From JAMQKA01 sp031569985 (GTDB taxonomy: Bacteria; Bacteroidota; Rhodothermia; Balneolales; Balneolaceae), in the NCBI RefSeq assembly GCF_031569985.1, contig NZ_JAMQKA010000009.1, positions 86,270 to 150,269 of the forward strand: a stretch of 64,000 nucleotides of DNA, written 5' to 3'. The notes beneath the pieces are model-generated. The model had not been told where the DNA came from. It did not search any database and saw nothing but the letters and a program-made list of their open reading frames with translations. This document shows, one piece after another, positions 8,648 to 16,650 of the stretch; position 1 is the first letter of the stretch, and each line of letters starts with the position of its first letter. The translations under genes were made by a program, and so were the position numbers.

Positions 8648-9511
8648 ATGTTCGATCTTATAAAAAAACTATTTGAGTATCGGGGCAAAGACCTCACGCT
8701 TATCCTGCTGGACGATGAGCAGCCGGAAAGTTCAAGTAGTTATGAGTTCCGTCCGGCCAGGCTTTTTGGCCTTTTTTACCTTTCTCTGGCCGTTTTTGCA
8801 GTAATTTTGATTTTTTTTGTAATGTTTACCCCGCTGGGCACTCTTGTGTATGACAAGCAAGATGAACAACTTCGAAGTTCAGTCATCGAAATATCAAAAA
8901 GAATATCATCTTTACAGGATTCTCTTCGTGCTCGCGACCGCCAATTACAGGAAATTCAACAGGTATTGGCGGAGGGAGAGGACACCACGTTTAATATTCA
9001 GAGCAGTTTTTCCGTCTCTGTTCCTTCACAACAGGAACAGCAAGAATGGGATGGCTCTGATGTTTCCTCTTCTGCATTTAACAGCGAAGTGTTTACGAGA
9101 AAAGAGATTATTTTCTCCGGGATCTTAAAGAAAAGTCCCAGTTTCCCTGCACCATTTCCTGTTCAGGGAACCTTGACTCGTGGTTTTAACCAGGAGACGG
9201 GTCATCTGGGAGTTGATATCGCCACCAGGGAACAGGTTCCATTCCAGGCAATGGCTGATGGAACAGTCATTAATCATTACTGGACTATGAATTACGGTTA
9301 TGTAGTTCATATTCAGCATGAGAATGGCATAGTCAGCATTTTTAAACATGCCGCAAGTCTTTCCCGCGAAGTTGGTGATATCGTTTTAAAAGGTGATATT
9401 ATAGGAACGGTCGGAAATGTCGGGACTCTGAGTACAGGACCTCATTTGCATATAGAAATCTGGAGAAACGGCGTTCCGCAGAATCCTATGATGTATCTTG
9501 TCAAATCTTAG
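8648..9511 (+). CDS. Membrane-anchored M23 (LytM-type) peptidase
   Basis: Predicted peptidoglycan endopeptidase or LytM-domain envelope protein. In 287 residues there is a short cytoplasmic N-terminus, one membrane helix (about 42-65), a periplasmic coiled coil (about 72-115), a Ser/Gln-rich linker, and an M23 domain (about 170-280). The zinc ligand motifs are GHLGVD and GPHLHIE. The bactofilin gene follows 36 bases later; this pairing recurs in bacteria in which bactofilins position M23 peptidases for cell shape (known for CcmA and Csd proteins). All metal ligands are present, so it is probably active. Confidence 0.9.
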   Translation: MFDLIKKLFEYRGKDLTLILLDDEQPESSSSYEFRPARLFGLFYLSLAVFAVILIFFVMFTPLGTLVYDKQDEQLRSSVIEISKRISSLQDSLRARDRQLQEIQQVLAEGEDTTFNIQSSFSVSVPSQQEQQEWDGSDVSSSAFNSEVFTRKEIIFSGILKKSPSFPAPFPVQGTLTRGFNQETGHLGVDIATREQVPFQAMADGTVINHYWTMNYGYVVHIQHENGIVSIFKHAASLSREVGDIVLKGDIIGTVGNVGTLSTGPHLHIEIWRNGVPQNPMMYLVKS

Positions 9512-9547
9512 GAACAAAACTAACTGCATTAAATTACTTAAATATAT

Positions 9548-10015
9548 ATGTTTAGCAGTAACAGACGAAAAAAAACAACGGCCTCAGATATGAAAAACAA
9601 TTCGACAGGTAAAAATATGCCTTCGGTAAATATGATAAGTGAAGGCACTAATTTAAAAGGAACGCTAAAAACAAAGAATGATATTCGCATAGCAGGCACC
9701 CTGGAAGGAGAGGCTCATGCCAAAGGGAAACTTATTATTTCTTCTTCTGGACGGGTTGAAGGTGATGTCAAGGCGGTTGATGCTGATATTGCAGGTAATC
9801 TGGAAGGTGAGATCCGCGTAAACAACAAATTGATTCTCCGGAAATCAGCCATCATAGATGGTGACATTTATGCGAAGAATCTTTTGGTTGAAGAAGGGGC
9901 GCAAATCAATGGTACCTGTAGAATGGGGGAGCAGGTCAGTTCCATTTCAATCGATTTTGATGAAAATGAGCAACCTGAATCCAAATCTAATTTGAAAGCT
10001 GTAGAAACACGTTAA
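9548..10015 (+). CDS. Bactofilin
   Basis: Polymer-forming cytoskeletal protein, 155 residues. A polar, disordered N-terminus is followed by the DUF583 right-handed beta-helix (about 30-135) with the repeating glycine/valine pattern ISEGTNLKGTLKT, AGTLEG, SSGRVEGDV, AGNLEG and GTCRMGE. It sits directly after the M23 peptidase and before the ATP synthase genes, which suggests a role in placing cell-wall hydrolysis. Confidence 0.92.
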   Translation: MFSSNRRKKTTASDMKNNSTGKNMPSVNMISEGTNLKGTLKTKNDIRIAGTLEGEAHAKGKLIISSSGRVEGDVKAVDADIAGNLEGEIRVNNKLILRKSAIIDGDIYAKNLLVEEGAQINGTCRMGEQVSSISIDFDENEQPESKSNLKAVETR

Positions 10016-10024
10016 CAAGATAGG

Positions 10025-10231
10025 TTGAGTAAATCTGATTTATCCAAATACACTCAATTTCTATCGGTTGGAGCAGAAATAGCTGCAGCCATAATTTTGC
10101 CAATCGTTCTGGGGTATTGGCTGGATGACTATTTTAATACATCTCCCTGGCTGATACTCACAGGATGTTTGGTTGGCATAGTCAATGTAATGATCGTTAT
10201 TTTCCATTTGGCTGATCGTTTGAATAAATAG
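10025..10231 (+). CDS. AtpZ/AtpI-like ATP-synthase-associated membrane protein
   Basis: 68 residues with two membrane helices. The second carries GYWLDDYF and the first AAAIILPIVLG, the usual pattern of the small putative F0F1-ATPase subunit family (AtpZ/AtpI-like) that precedes atp operons. The start used is TTG, 9 bases after the bactofilin stop; no ATG is available in frame. Probable role: assembly of the c-ring or Mg uptake, as known for family members. Confidence 0.75.
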   Translation: MSKSDLSKYTQFLSVGAEIAAAIILPIVLGYWLDDYFNTSPWLILTGCLVGIVNVMIVIFHLADRLNK

Positions 10232-10247
10232 GAATAACATCAATACA

Positions 10248-10640
10248 TTGCTAGAACCCCTTGTCTATAATTACCTGAAAAGACTCCTTGCAATCGGGGT
10301 CGGCGGGCTGTTAATTTTATCACTTTTCTTTGTAATAATTCCGCTCAATTCTTCACTTGGTATGCTCGCAGGATATCTGCTGAGTTTTTTCTTTGTCTCC
10401 ACAAATTTCTTTTTAGTACGCAAAATTGACCTTGATGATCAGAAGAAATTCCTCACCTTATTCTTTATCTCTATTACACTTAGATTCATCTTGGTTTTGG
10501 TGTGTTTTGCGCTAGTGTTAGCATACATAAAAATTGACCAAATTTTATTTACAGTTAGTTTCATTATTTCTTATATTTTCCATTCTGTAATCGAAATCAT
10601 TTTTATAAACAAAATCCTGGAAAATCGACACGAAGATTAG
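10248..10640 (+). CDS. Four-helix membrane protein of the atp operon (AtpI/subunit I-like)
   Basis: 130 residues with four hydrophobic helices at about 12-32, 36-56, 64-85 and 95-118, separated by a charged KIDLDDQKKF loop. Size, helix number and location between the AtpZ-like gene and atpB fit an ATP synthase subunit I-type accessory protein, but sequence identity to that family is not obvious by eye. The assigned start is TTG, and atpB follows without a gap (the stop ends at 10640). Confidence 0.65.
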   Translation: MLEPLVYNYLKRLLAIGVGGLLILSLFFVIIPLNSSLGMLAGYLLSFFFVSTNFFLVRKIDLDDQKKFLTLFFISITLRFILVLVCFALVLAYIKIDQILFTVSFIISYIFHSVIEIIFINKILENRHED

Positions 10641-11672
10641 ATGATACAGCGCCTGCGTCGCCCCCTGCTCACTGTACTGATTTTATTGTTCGCCACTTCC
10701 TCACTCAAGGCCTTTCAGGAACAAGAAGCCGAGAAGGATATTCCCATTGATGTTGTTGGGAAGGTTCAAGATCATAATTATTTGAATGTTGCAGGTTATC
10801 ATCTGGAGCTTCCCCGTATCCTGTTGGTGGATGGTGAGTGGCATTTCTATAGTAGTACTCACCAAGCTGTGGAGTCGGGCAATTTTGTTGAAGAGAATCA
10901 TTCACTAATCCCCGCTGATGGTTCCGAAATAACACTTGATTTGTCGATAACTTCTCACCTCATGTACTTCTGGTTTGGCGTTGGATTGACGCTTTGGCTA
11001 ACCATCGCTATGGCTCGTCGCTATAAGAAGGGAATCGGGCGGGAGACCGAGCCGAAGGGGTGGTTTCAGAATTTGTTTGAGATAACCTTTGTTTTTGTGC
11101 GGGATGATATTACGAAGACCAACATTCCCGAAGATAAATACGAAAAGTTTGTTCCTTATATATTTGCTGTATTCGTCTCAATTACGTTTATGAATCTTTT
11201 TGGATTGTTGCCCTGGGGGGTAACGACCACGGCGGATATAACCGTAACCGGGGTGATGGCAGCCTTTACTTTTTTTATTACACAGTGGAATGGTTCCAAG
11301 GATCACTGGGAGCATGTGTTTTGGTTTCCCGGTGTGCCCGGCTTGATGAGGATTATTCTGACGCCTATTGAAATCATCGGTCTTTTTACAAAGCCTCTTG
11401 CGCTCGCCGTTCGTCTTTTTGCAAACATGCTGTCAGGCAAAATTATGATAATCTGTATTCTTGGCCTGATATTTATCTTTGCTGAATTCTTTGGTTCCAT
11501 TGTCGGTCTCGGGTCCAGTATACTTGTTGTTCCGCTGACGGTAGCACTGTATGTGCTAAAGGCTTTTGTAGGGGTTTTGCAAGCGTATATTTTTGCCCTC
11601 CTCTCTGCCGTCTTTATCGGGATGGCTGCCGAAGAGCACCACCATGAAGAGGGTATCGAGGTGCACGCATAG
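10641..11672 (+). CDS. atpB: ATP synthase F0 subunit a
   Basis: Proton-channel subunit of the F1F0 ATP synthase in the inner membrane. At 343 residues it is longer than the E. coli form. A cleavable signal-like helix (1-24) and a hydrophilic extension of about 85 residues precede the five-helix core, a form common in Bacteroidota relatives. The essential arginine is in KPLALAVRLFANMLSG. It ends with a His/Glu-rich tail. The start codon follows the preceding stop with no gap. Confidence 0.94.
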   Translation: MIQRLRRPLLTVLILLFATSSLKAFQEQEAEKDIPIDVVGKVQDHNYLNVAGYHLELPRILLVDGEWHFYSSTHQAVESGNFVEENHSLIPADGSEITLDLSITSHLMYFWFGVGLTLWLTIAMARRYKKGIGRETEPKGWFQNLFEITFVFVRDDITKTNIPEDKYEKFVPYIFAVFVSITFMNLFGLLPWGVTTTADITVTGVMAAFTFFITQWNGSKDHWEHVFWFPGVPGLMRIILTPIEIIGLFTKPLALAVRLFANMLSGKIMIICILGLIFIFAEFFGSIVGLGSSILVVPLTVALYVLKAFVGVLQAYIFALLSAVFIGMAAEEHHHEEGIEVHA

Positions 11673-11735
11673 TTTTTTATTTAACTTATGAACATAACTT
11701 CAACCTAAATTAAAACTTAAAACAGGTACATAATT

Positions 11736-11951
11736 ATGGGTTTATTAGCAGCAGGAATTGGAGCAGGAATCGCAGCAATCGGTGCTGGTGTAGGTATTGG
11801 TATGATCGGTAAAGGAGCTGTCGAAAGTATTGCTCGTCAACCCGAAGCTTCAGGAGACATTCGTGGTGCAATGATTCTTACCGCCGCTCTTATTGAGGGT
11901 GTGGCACTTATTGCCGCGATTGTTTGTATTCTGCTTGTATTCTTCGCGTAA
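11736..11951 (+). CDS. atpE: ATP synthase F0 subunit c
   Basis: Ring-forming proteolipid, 71 residues, two helices joined by the polar loop ARQPEASGDIRG. Helix 1 has a GAGIGAGIAAIGAG glycine pattern, and helix 2 carries the ion-binding glutamate in AALIEGVALIA. The residues after the glutamate are Gly-Val and the sodium-type Glu-Ser/Thr pair is missing, so the motor should run on protons. Confidence 0.95.
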   Translation: MGLLAAGIGAGIAAIGAGVGIGMIGKGAVESIARQPEASGDIRGAMILTAALIEGVALIAAIVCILLVFFA

Positions 11952-11970
11952 TCTCAAATAAGGCAACATA

Positions 11971-12504
11971 ATGTCGTTATCGTTATTATTAGCAGCCGGT
12001 GAAGAAGGAGGGGGAGCTATCCTCAACTTCAGCAGTGGATTTGCTATCTGGGTGGCTATTACACTAATTATCTTTTTGGTCGCTATGGCAAAATATGCTG
12101 TGCCGTTAATTATGGAGGCTCTCAGCGAACGTGAAGACCGAATCAAGGAATCTCTTGAGTCGGCTGAAAAAGCGCTTGAACGAGCAGAGCAGATCTCAAA
12201 AGATAATGAGAAGGCTCTCCGTGAAGCTGAACAAAAAGCGCAAAAAATTCGCAAAGAGGCTATCGAGGAAGCAGAAATGCTCCGCTCCGAACGGATAGAA
12301 AAAGCGAAAGAAGAAGCTGCTCATATTTTAGAGCAAGCTCGTGAAACCATTGAGCAGGAGAAAAAACGTGCGATGCTGGAGCTTCGTGATGAGGTTGCCC
12401 GCCTGGCCGTAAAATCTGCTTCAATGATCATTGAGGCTGAGCTGGATGACGAGAAAAACAGCAAGCTGGTCAATAACTACATCGAAGATATCTCTAAGAA
12501 TTAA
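11971..12504 (+). CDS. atpF: ATP synthase F0 subunit b
   Basis: Peripheral-stalk subunit, 177 residues. One N-terminal membrane helix (about 18-40) is followed by a long Glu/Lys/Arg-rich coiled coil to about residue 150 and a short C-terminal delta-binding region. It lies 19 bases after atpE and 3 bases before atpH. No second b' gene is seen, so a b homodimer is likely. Confidence 0.93.
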   Translation: MSLSLLLAAGEEGGGAILNFSSGFAIWVAITLIIFLVAMAKYAVPLIMEALSEREDRIKESLESAEKALERAEQISKDNEKALREAEQKAQKIRKEAIEEAEMLRSERIEKAKEEAAHILEQARETIEQEKKRAMLELRDEVARLAVKSASMIIEAELDDEKNSKLVNNYIEDISKN

Positions 12505-12507
12505 CCG

Positions 12508-13053
12508 ATGATAACCAAAGCAGCCCGAAGGTACGCTTCTGCTCTGTTGCAAATAGCAAAGGAGCAGGACAATGTTGAATCTATACTCAGTGATGTTGAG
12601 CTTATCCAAAATACGATTGATCATTCTCGGGAACTCGAAGTGTTCCTTAGAAGCCCGATCATAAAGTTTGATGACAAAGCTGGGGCTCTGGATGAGCTGT
12701 TTGGGGACAAGGTGGAAGGGATTACTCGACAGTTTATTAAACTGTTGGCACGAAAAAGTCGAATTGGGTTATTGTATCTTATTACCCAGGCGTTTATTGA
12801 TCAATATAATCAATACGCAGGTATCATTGAGATTGAAGTGTTTACCGCCCGGGAACTACCAGAAGATCAGCAGAGGTCCCTGCATAAAGCACTGGAAGCC
12901 AAGACAGGAAAAAAAGTGAATATGCAACTCTCTGTGAATGAATCTCTGAAGGGTGGTATTGCAGTACGAATCGATGATACCGTTATCGATGGAACGATCA
13001 AGCATAAGCTCGAGCAGCTTGAGGAATCTTTTTTGAGCAGTGCAGCAGAGTAG
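12508..13053 (+). CDS. atpH: ATP synthase F1 subunit delta
   Basis: Connects the b stalk to the F1 head. It has 181 residues: an N-terminal helical bundle (AARRYASALLQIAKE) and the C-terminal signature around SLKGGIAVRIDDTVIDGTIKHKLEQL, here the canonical GG-x-DD...DGT end. It lies between atpF (3-base gap) and atpA (35-base gap). Confidence 0.94.
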   Translation: MITKAARRYASALLQIAKEQDNVESILSDVELIQNTIDHSRELEVFLRSPIIKFDDKAGALDELFGDKVEGITRQFIKLLARKSRIGLLYLITQAFIDQYNQYAGIIEIEVFTARELPEDQQRSLHKALEAKTGKKVNMQLSVNESLKGGIAVRIDDTVIDGTIKHKLEQLEESFLSSAAE

Positions 13054-13088
13054 AATTTAAATCTGATTTTAAAAGTAATTAACAACCA

Positions 13089-14711
13089 ATGAGTCAAGTA
13101 AGACCTGACGAAGTATCAGCAATCTTAAGAAAACAATTATCCGGCTTCGATAATGAAGCGGATGTCTACGATGTCGGTACAGTACTCGAGGTTGGAGACG
13201 GTATTGCTCGCGTATATGGCCTGTCAAAGGTCCAGGCTGGTGAGCTCGTTGAACTGCCGGACTCCAAGGATGAAGATGGAGAACCGTTGAGAGGAATGGT
13301 TCTTAACCTTGAGGAAGACAACGTCGGTATCGTACTCTTCGGTGCTACCAGTGCCGTGGAAGAAGGGGATACGGTAAAGCGTACCCGCGATATCGCATCT
13401 ATCAACGTAGGGGACGGAACCCTGGGACGTGTGATCGATCCGCTGGGCCGCCCAATTGATGGCAAGGGACCGATTTCCGGTGAAACGATTCGATTGCCGC
13501 TGGAGCGTAAAGCACCTGGTGTAATCTATCGTGAACCGGTAAAAGAGCCGCTTCAAACAGGTATTAAAGCTATTGACTCTCTTATCCCCATTGGTCGCGG
13601 TCAGCGTGAGCTTATCATTGGTGACCGTCAGACGGGTAAGACTTCTGTAGCAGTTGACACGATTATCAACCAACAGGAGACACAGGATACCGATAAGCCG
13701 ATCCATTGTATTTATGTCGCGGTTGGCCAAAAAGGTTCTACTGTTGCTGGAATTGCTAAAACGCTGGAAGAGCACGGCGCACTTGAATATACAACAATTG
13801 TTTCGGCGCCAGCTTCGGTTTCGGCTCCCATGCGTTATATTGCTCCTTTTGCGGGAGCGGCAATCGGTGAATATTTCCGTGATACCGGTCGGCACGCATT
13901 GGTTGTATTTGATGATCTCTCCAAGCAGGCGGTTGCCTATCGTGAGCTTTCATTGCTGCTGAAGCGACCTCCGGGACGTGAAGCTTATCCTGGTGATGTT
14001 TTTTACCTGCACAGCCGACTGCTGGAACGTGCTGCTAAAATTATTGATGAGGACAAGGTAGCTAAACAGATGAACAATGTGCCAGAGCAGCTCAAGCCAA
14101 AACTGAAGGGTGGAGGTTCGCTGACGGCACTCCCAATTATTGAAACGCAGGCCGGTGATGTCTCTGCTTACATTCCGACAAACGTAATTTCAATTACGGA
14201 CGGTCAGATTTTCCTAGATATCGACCTGTTTAACTCGGGTGTACGTCCTGCTATCGATGTCGGTACTTCGGTATCTCGTGTAGGTGGTTCTGCACAGGTG
14301 AAGGCGATGAAAAAGCTTTCCGGTACTATGAAGCTGGATCTTGCCCAGTATCGGGAGCTTGAGGCTTTTGCTAAATTCGGTTCGGATCTCGACCCAAGTA
14401 CTCAGCGACAGTTGAAGCGTGGTGAGCGAACGGTTGAGCTGTTGAAACAGGATATCTATCAGCCCCTCGCTGTCCAGGAACAGATTGCACTACTTAAGAT
14501 CAACGATGAAGGTTTGCTGGATAAGCTCGCTGTTAATCAGATTGAGGAGTTTGAGCAAAACTACCTGGAAACGGTGAATGCCAAGTTTGATGATGAGATG
14601 AGTAAGCTTGCTGAAACCGGTGTCCTCGATGATGGATTCGGTGAAAAGCTTATCAATACTGCAGAAACAGTAATCGACCAAATCTTAGCAACTCAAGAAG
14701 AAGAGTCCTAA
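13089..14711 (+). CDS. atpA: ATP synthase F1 subunit alpha
   Basis: Non-catalytic nucleotide-binding subunit, 540 residues, slightly longer than the usual 500-515. The Walker A motif GDRQTGKT is near residue 178, the ALVVFDDLSKQ Walker B region near 277, and the arginine-finger block GVRPAIDVGTSVSRVGGSAQ near 382. The N-terminal beta barrel and C-terminal helical domain are complete. The gamma gene follows after 3 bases. The beta and epsilon genes are not downstream, so the operon is split. Confidence 0.96.
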   Translation: MSQVRPDEVSAILRKQLSGFDNEADVYDVGTVLEVGDGIARVYGLSKVQAGELVELPDSKDEDGEPLRGMVLNLEEDNVGIVLFGATSAVEEGDTVKRTRDIASINVGDGTLGRVIDPLGRPIDGKGPISGETIRLPLERKAPGVIYREPVKEPLQTGIKAIDSLIPIGRGQRELIIGDRQTGKTSVAVDTIINQQETQDTDKPIHCIYVAVGQKGSTVAGIAKTLEEHGALEYTTIVSAPASVSAPMRYIAPFAGAAIGEYFRDTGRHALVVFDDLSKQAVAYRELSLLLKRPPGREAYPGDVFYLHSRLLERAAKIIDEDKVAKQMNNVPEQLKPKLKGGGSLTALPIIETQAGDVSAYIPTNVISITDGQIFLDIDLFNSGVRPAIDVGTSVSRVGGSAQVKAMKKLSGTMKLDLAQYRELEAFAKFGSDLDPSTQRQLKRGERTVELLKQDIYQPLAVQEQIALLKINDEGLLDKLAVNQIEEFEQNYLETVNAKFDDEMSKLAETGVLDDGFGEKLINTAETVIDQILATQEEES

Positions 14712-14714
14712 TTC

Positions 14715-15605
14715 ATGGCGAATCTGCGCGACATACGCAACCGGATTGAGTCTATAAAAAATACGCAGCAAATTACGCGTGCCATGAAAATGGTCGCTGC
14801 TGCCAAGCTTCGAAAGGCTCAAAACAGGATTATTGAAACACGGCCCTATGCTTCCAAAATGAAGGAAGTGGTGGCTCGACTTGTTAAAAATTCCGGGGAT
14901 CAAAATGTGTTAATGAGAAAGCCGGAAAAAACGGAAAATATTCTGTTTATCGTTGTTAGCTCAGATCGTGGGCTTTGTGGGGCTTTCAATAACAACCTGT
15001 TTAAAAAGGTACAGGCTCATATAGAAGAGAATTTCAGTGCGTACCAGAAGAGTGGCGATCTATCGCTGGTTACCCTTGGCAAAAAGGCAACCAAACATTT
15101 CGGTAAGCGCAACTATAAGCTGAGGGATCAGGATCCCAACTTCTATGATGATCTTGAATTCAGTAAAGTCTCTGAAATAATGAAGGAGATTGTAGCTGAT
15201 TTCAAAGCTGGAGAAATTGATGCTGTGTACTTGGCTTATAACGAGTTTAAATCAGTTATTGCTCAGAACAGGATTATCGAACCTGTGTTGCCTATTGACC
15301 CCTCCAAATTGATAGGTGAAGAATCAGAAACCGATGACTCTATTGATTATATATATGAGCCTGGTGTTGAATCAATTCTGGATGACCTGTTACCGCTGCA
15401 TCTAAACATGCAGTTATGGAAGGCTGTGTTGGAATCCAATGCTGCTGAACAGGGTGCACGTATGACCGCGATGGACAACGCGACAGAGAACGCAAAAGAA
15501 CTTGAACGTGACCTGCAACTTGAGTACAATCAGGCTCGTCAAAGTGCTATTACTACCGAGATTTCTGAAATTGTATCCGGTGCACAAGCGCTTGAAGAAG
15601 CATAG
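14715..15605 (+). CDS. atpG: ATP synthase F1 subunit gamma
   Basis: Central rotor shaft, 296 residues. The N-terminal coiled helix (LRDIRNRIESIKNTQQITRAM) and C-terminal helix (ARMTAMDNATENA, then NQARQSAITTEISEIVSGAQ) are both intact. A slightly long acidic insert (EESETDDSIDYIYE) precedes the C-terminal helix. It is the last gene of the operon and is followed by a tRNA gene about 100 bases on. Confidence 0.95.
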   Translation: MANLRDIRNRIESIKNTQQITRAMKMVAAAKLRKAQNRIIETRPYASKMKEVVARLVKNSGDQNVLMRKPEKTENILFIVVSSDRGLCGAFNNNLFKKVQAHIEENFSAYQKSGDLSLVTLGKKATKHFGKRNYKLRDQDPNFYDDLEFSKVSEIMKEIVADFKAGEIDAVYLAYNEFKSVIAQNRIIEPVLPIDPSKLIGEESETDDSIDYIYEPGVESILDDLLPLHLNMQLWKAVLESNAAEQGARMTAMDNATENAKELERDLQLEYNQARQSAITTEISEIVSGAQALEEA

Positions 15606-15624
15606 CATTTAAATAACAAATCAC

Positions 15625-15650
15625 AATACTCAATTTTCAAATTGAATATT
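15625..15650 (+). terminator. AT-rich hairpin after atpG, possible operon terminator
   Basis: The arms AATACTCAATTT and AAATTGAATATT pair at 11 of 12 positions around a 2-base loop, 20 bases after the atpG stop. There is no clean T run (ATTTAAGAGG follows), so it may only slow RNA decay or give partial termination. Confidence 0.4.
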
Positions 15651-15704
15651 ATTTAAGAGGGTTTGTAAAATTGATAAATTGTTATTTGTAATTTATTGGA
15701 CAAC

Positions 15705-15791
15705 GGAGAGGTGGCAGAGTGGTCGAATGCGGCGGTCTTGAAAACCGTTGAGGCCTTATGGTCTCCGGGGGTTCGAATCCCTCCCTCTCCG
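15705..15791 (+). tRNA. tRNA-Ser (anticodon UGA)
   Basis: Acceptor arms GGAGAGG (15705-15711) and CCTCTCC (15784-15790) pair perfectly, with G as discriminator. The anticodon loop CTTGAAA gives anticodon TGA, and the stem GCGGT/ACCGT has one wobble. A long variable arm (GAGGCCTTATGGTCTC) marks it as a class II serine tRNA, and the T arm has GGTTCGAATCC. CCA is not encoded. The gene is intact even though an island is inserted at its 3' end, because the element restores the 3' 43 bases. Confidence 0.97.
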
Positions 15792-15792
15792 C
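15750..15792 (+). repeat. attL: 43-bp direct repeat, 3' end of tRNA-Ser
   Basis: Identical base for base to 19687-19729. It covers the variable arm, the T arm and the 3' acceptor strand of the tRNA plus one base beyond the discriminator, the usual target segment of tRNA-specific tyrosine recombinases. The base before the match differs between copies (T here, A at attR), as does the base after it (T here, A at attR). Confidence 0.95.
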
Positions 15793-15809
15793 TTTATTAC
15801 ATAAAGCGG
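15789..15809. repeat. Perfect 21-bp inverted repeat across the inner edge of attL
   Basis: The arms CCGCTTTAT and ATAAAGCGG flank a TAC spacer. The left arm uses the last four bases of the 43-bp att repeat. No T run follows, so it is not a terminator. Its match in position to the palindrome at attR suggests a recombinase or directionality-factor site. Confidence 0.6.
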
Positions 15810-15837
15810 GTGAAACACTCTGCAAAGAGTTGCATTC

Positions 15838-15868
15838 CCCTTCAGTGACAAGCTGAAGGGTTTTTTTT
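15838..15868 (+). terminator. Rho-independent terminator serving tRNA-Ser, supplied by the island
   Basis: The arms CCCTTCAG and CTGAAGGG around a 7-base loop are followed by eight Ts. It lies 47 bases after the tRNA end and inside the element, so the island brought a replacement for the native terminator now stranded at 19735. Confidence 0.9.
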
Positions 15869-16161
15869 GGCAAAAAATCGACGCTTTGCCACCTTTGTCC
15901 ACCATATCCCGTGACCATCGGTGCTGTCTCCTCAAAAATGCTAAACTGGACTCGCTTTCAGTGATGCAGATAGTTCTTACCCATTCTAATTTATTTAAAG
16001 ACCAGTACGGTTCTCCTACCTTCCTCAACTACTCCGAATTTGGTATAATGAAGTCCATAGCATAACAAAACTTGCCATAGGGTACGAATATGTACCTTCT
16101 AGGTATTTTTTTCTTACTGTTCGGGGTACTATATTACATTTATTTCTTTAAAAAGGGAGGG
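15869..16161. other. Gene-free stretch before the SLATT-like gene
   Basis: No start-to-stop gene is convincing here. A TATAAT hexamer at 16044-16049 is a possible -10 box for the following gene. A rightward frame ending at 16065 stays open for about 65 codons without a plausible start and without a recognisable motif; it may be the tail of a lost gene. Confidence 0.35.
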
Positions 16162-16641
16162 ATGATGGAAAACAAAGAACAGTTGTTAGAAAAGTGGCAT
16201 AGAGGCAGTGGAATAATGCACATATCACATCTTATAACTGCTTCAAGGCACCAGCGTTTTCATCGAATAGTGGGCACTTTCTCATCCAGTTTAAGCGCTA
16301 TTGTTGCCACTTCAATCTTTGTTGCAGCTCTGGAAGATAGTTCGCAAATGGCATTATATTACACTGCTTCAGGATTAAGTCTCTTGGCTGCAGAACTATC
16401 TGCTGCTAATTCAATCTTAAACTTTCCAAAAAGTGCGGAAGCTCATCAACGGGCTGGTTCAATGTTCCAAGGACTTCGCAGGAAATTGAAGTAGATTTAT
16501 GAATTTACGAGAGGGGATGATTCGATACGATATGAGCATCTTCGAAAGAGATGGGTTGAAGCATTAAATCTATCACCACCCTTGCCACAGAAAATTCACA
16601 ATAAGGTTAAAAAAGACTTTGATGAACTACATACAGAGTAA
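16162..16641 (+). pseudogene. SLATT-like two-helix membrane protein, interrupted by an in-frame TAG
   Basis: From ATG 16162 (or 16165), right behind AAGGGAGGG, the frame gives RFHRIVGTFSSSLSAIVATS, a second helix YYTASGLSLLAAELSA, then HQRAGSMFQGLRRKLK and a TAG at 16492. The same frame continues without shift as IYEFTRGDDSIRYEHLRKRW and ends NLSPPLPQKIHNKV...ELHTE with TAA at 16639. The two helices with conserved His and the Arg-Trp/Pro-Leu-Pro tail match SLATT proteins, predicted membrane effectors of anti-phage conflict systems. One substitution (e.g. GAG, CAG or AAG to TAG) explains the break. An upstream ATG at 16090 adds another hydrophobic stretch but has no ribosome site. Confidence 0.65.
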
Positions 16642-16650
16642 GAATAATTA

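Noticed and set aside
15756..16028. Leftward open frames over the tRNA and island left edge
   Set aside because: They run through the tRNA gene and terminator and show no domain, so they are chance frames.
16090..16161. N-terminal extension of the SLATT-like protein from ATG 16090
   Set aside because: No ribosome site precedes 16090, whereas AAGGGAGGG directly precedes the ATG pair at 16162/16165, where family homology begins.
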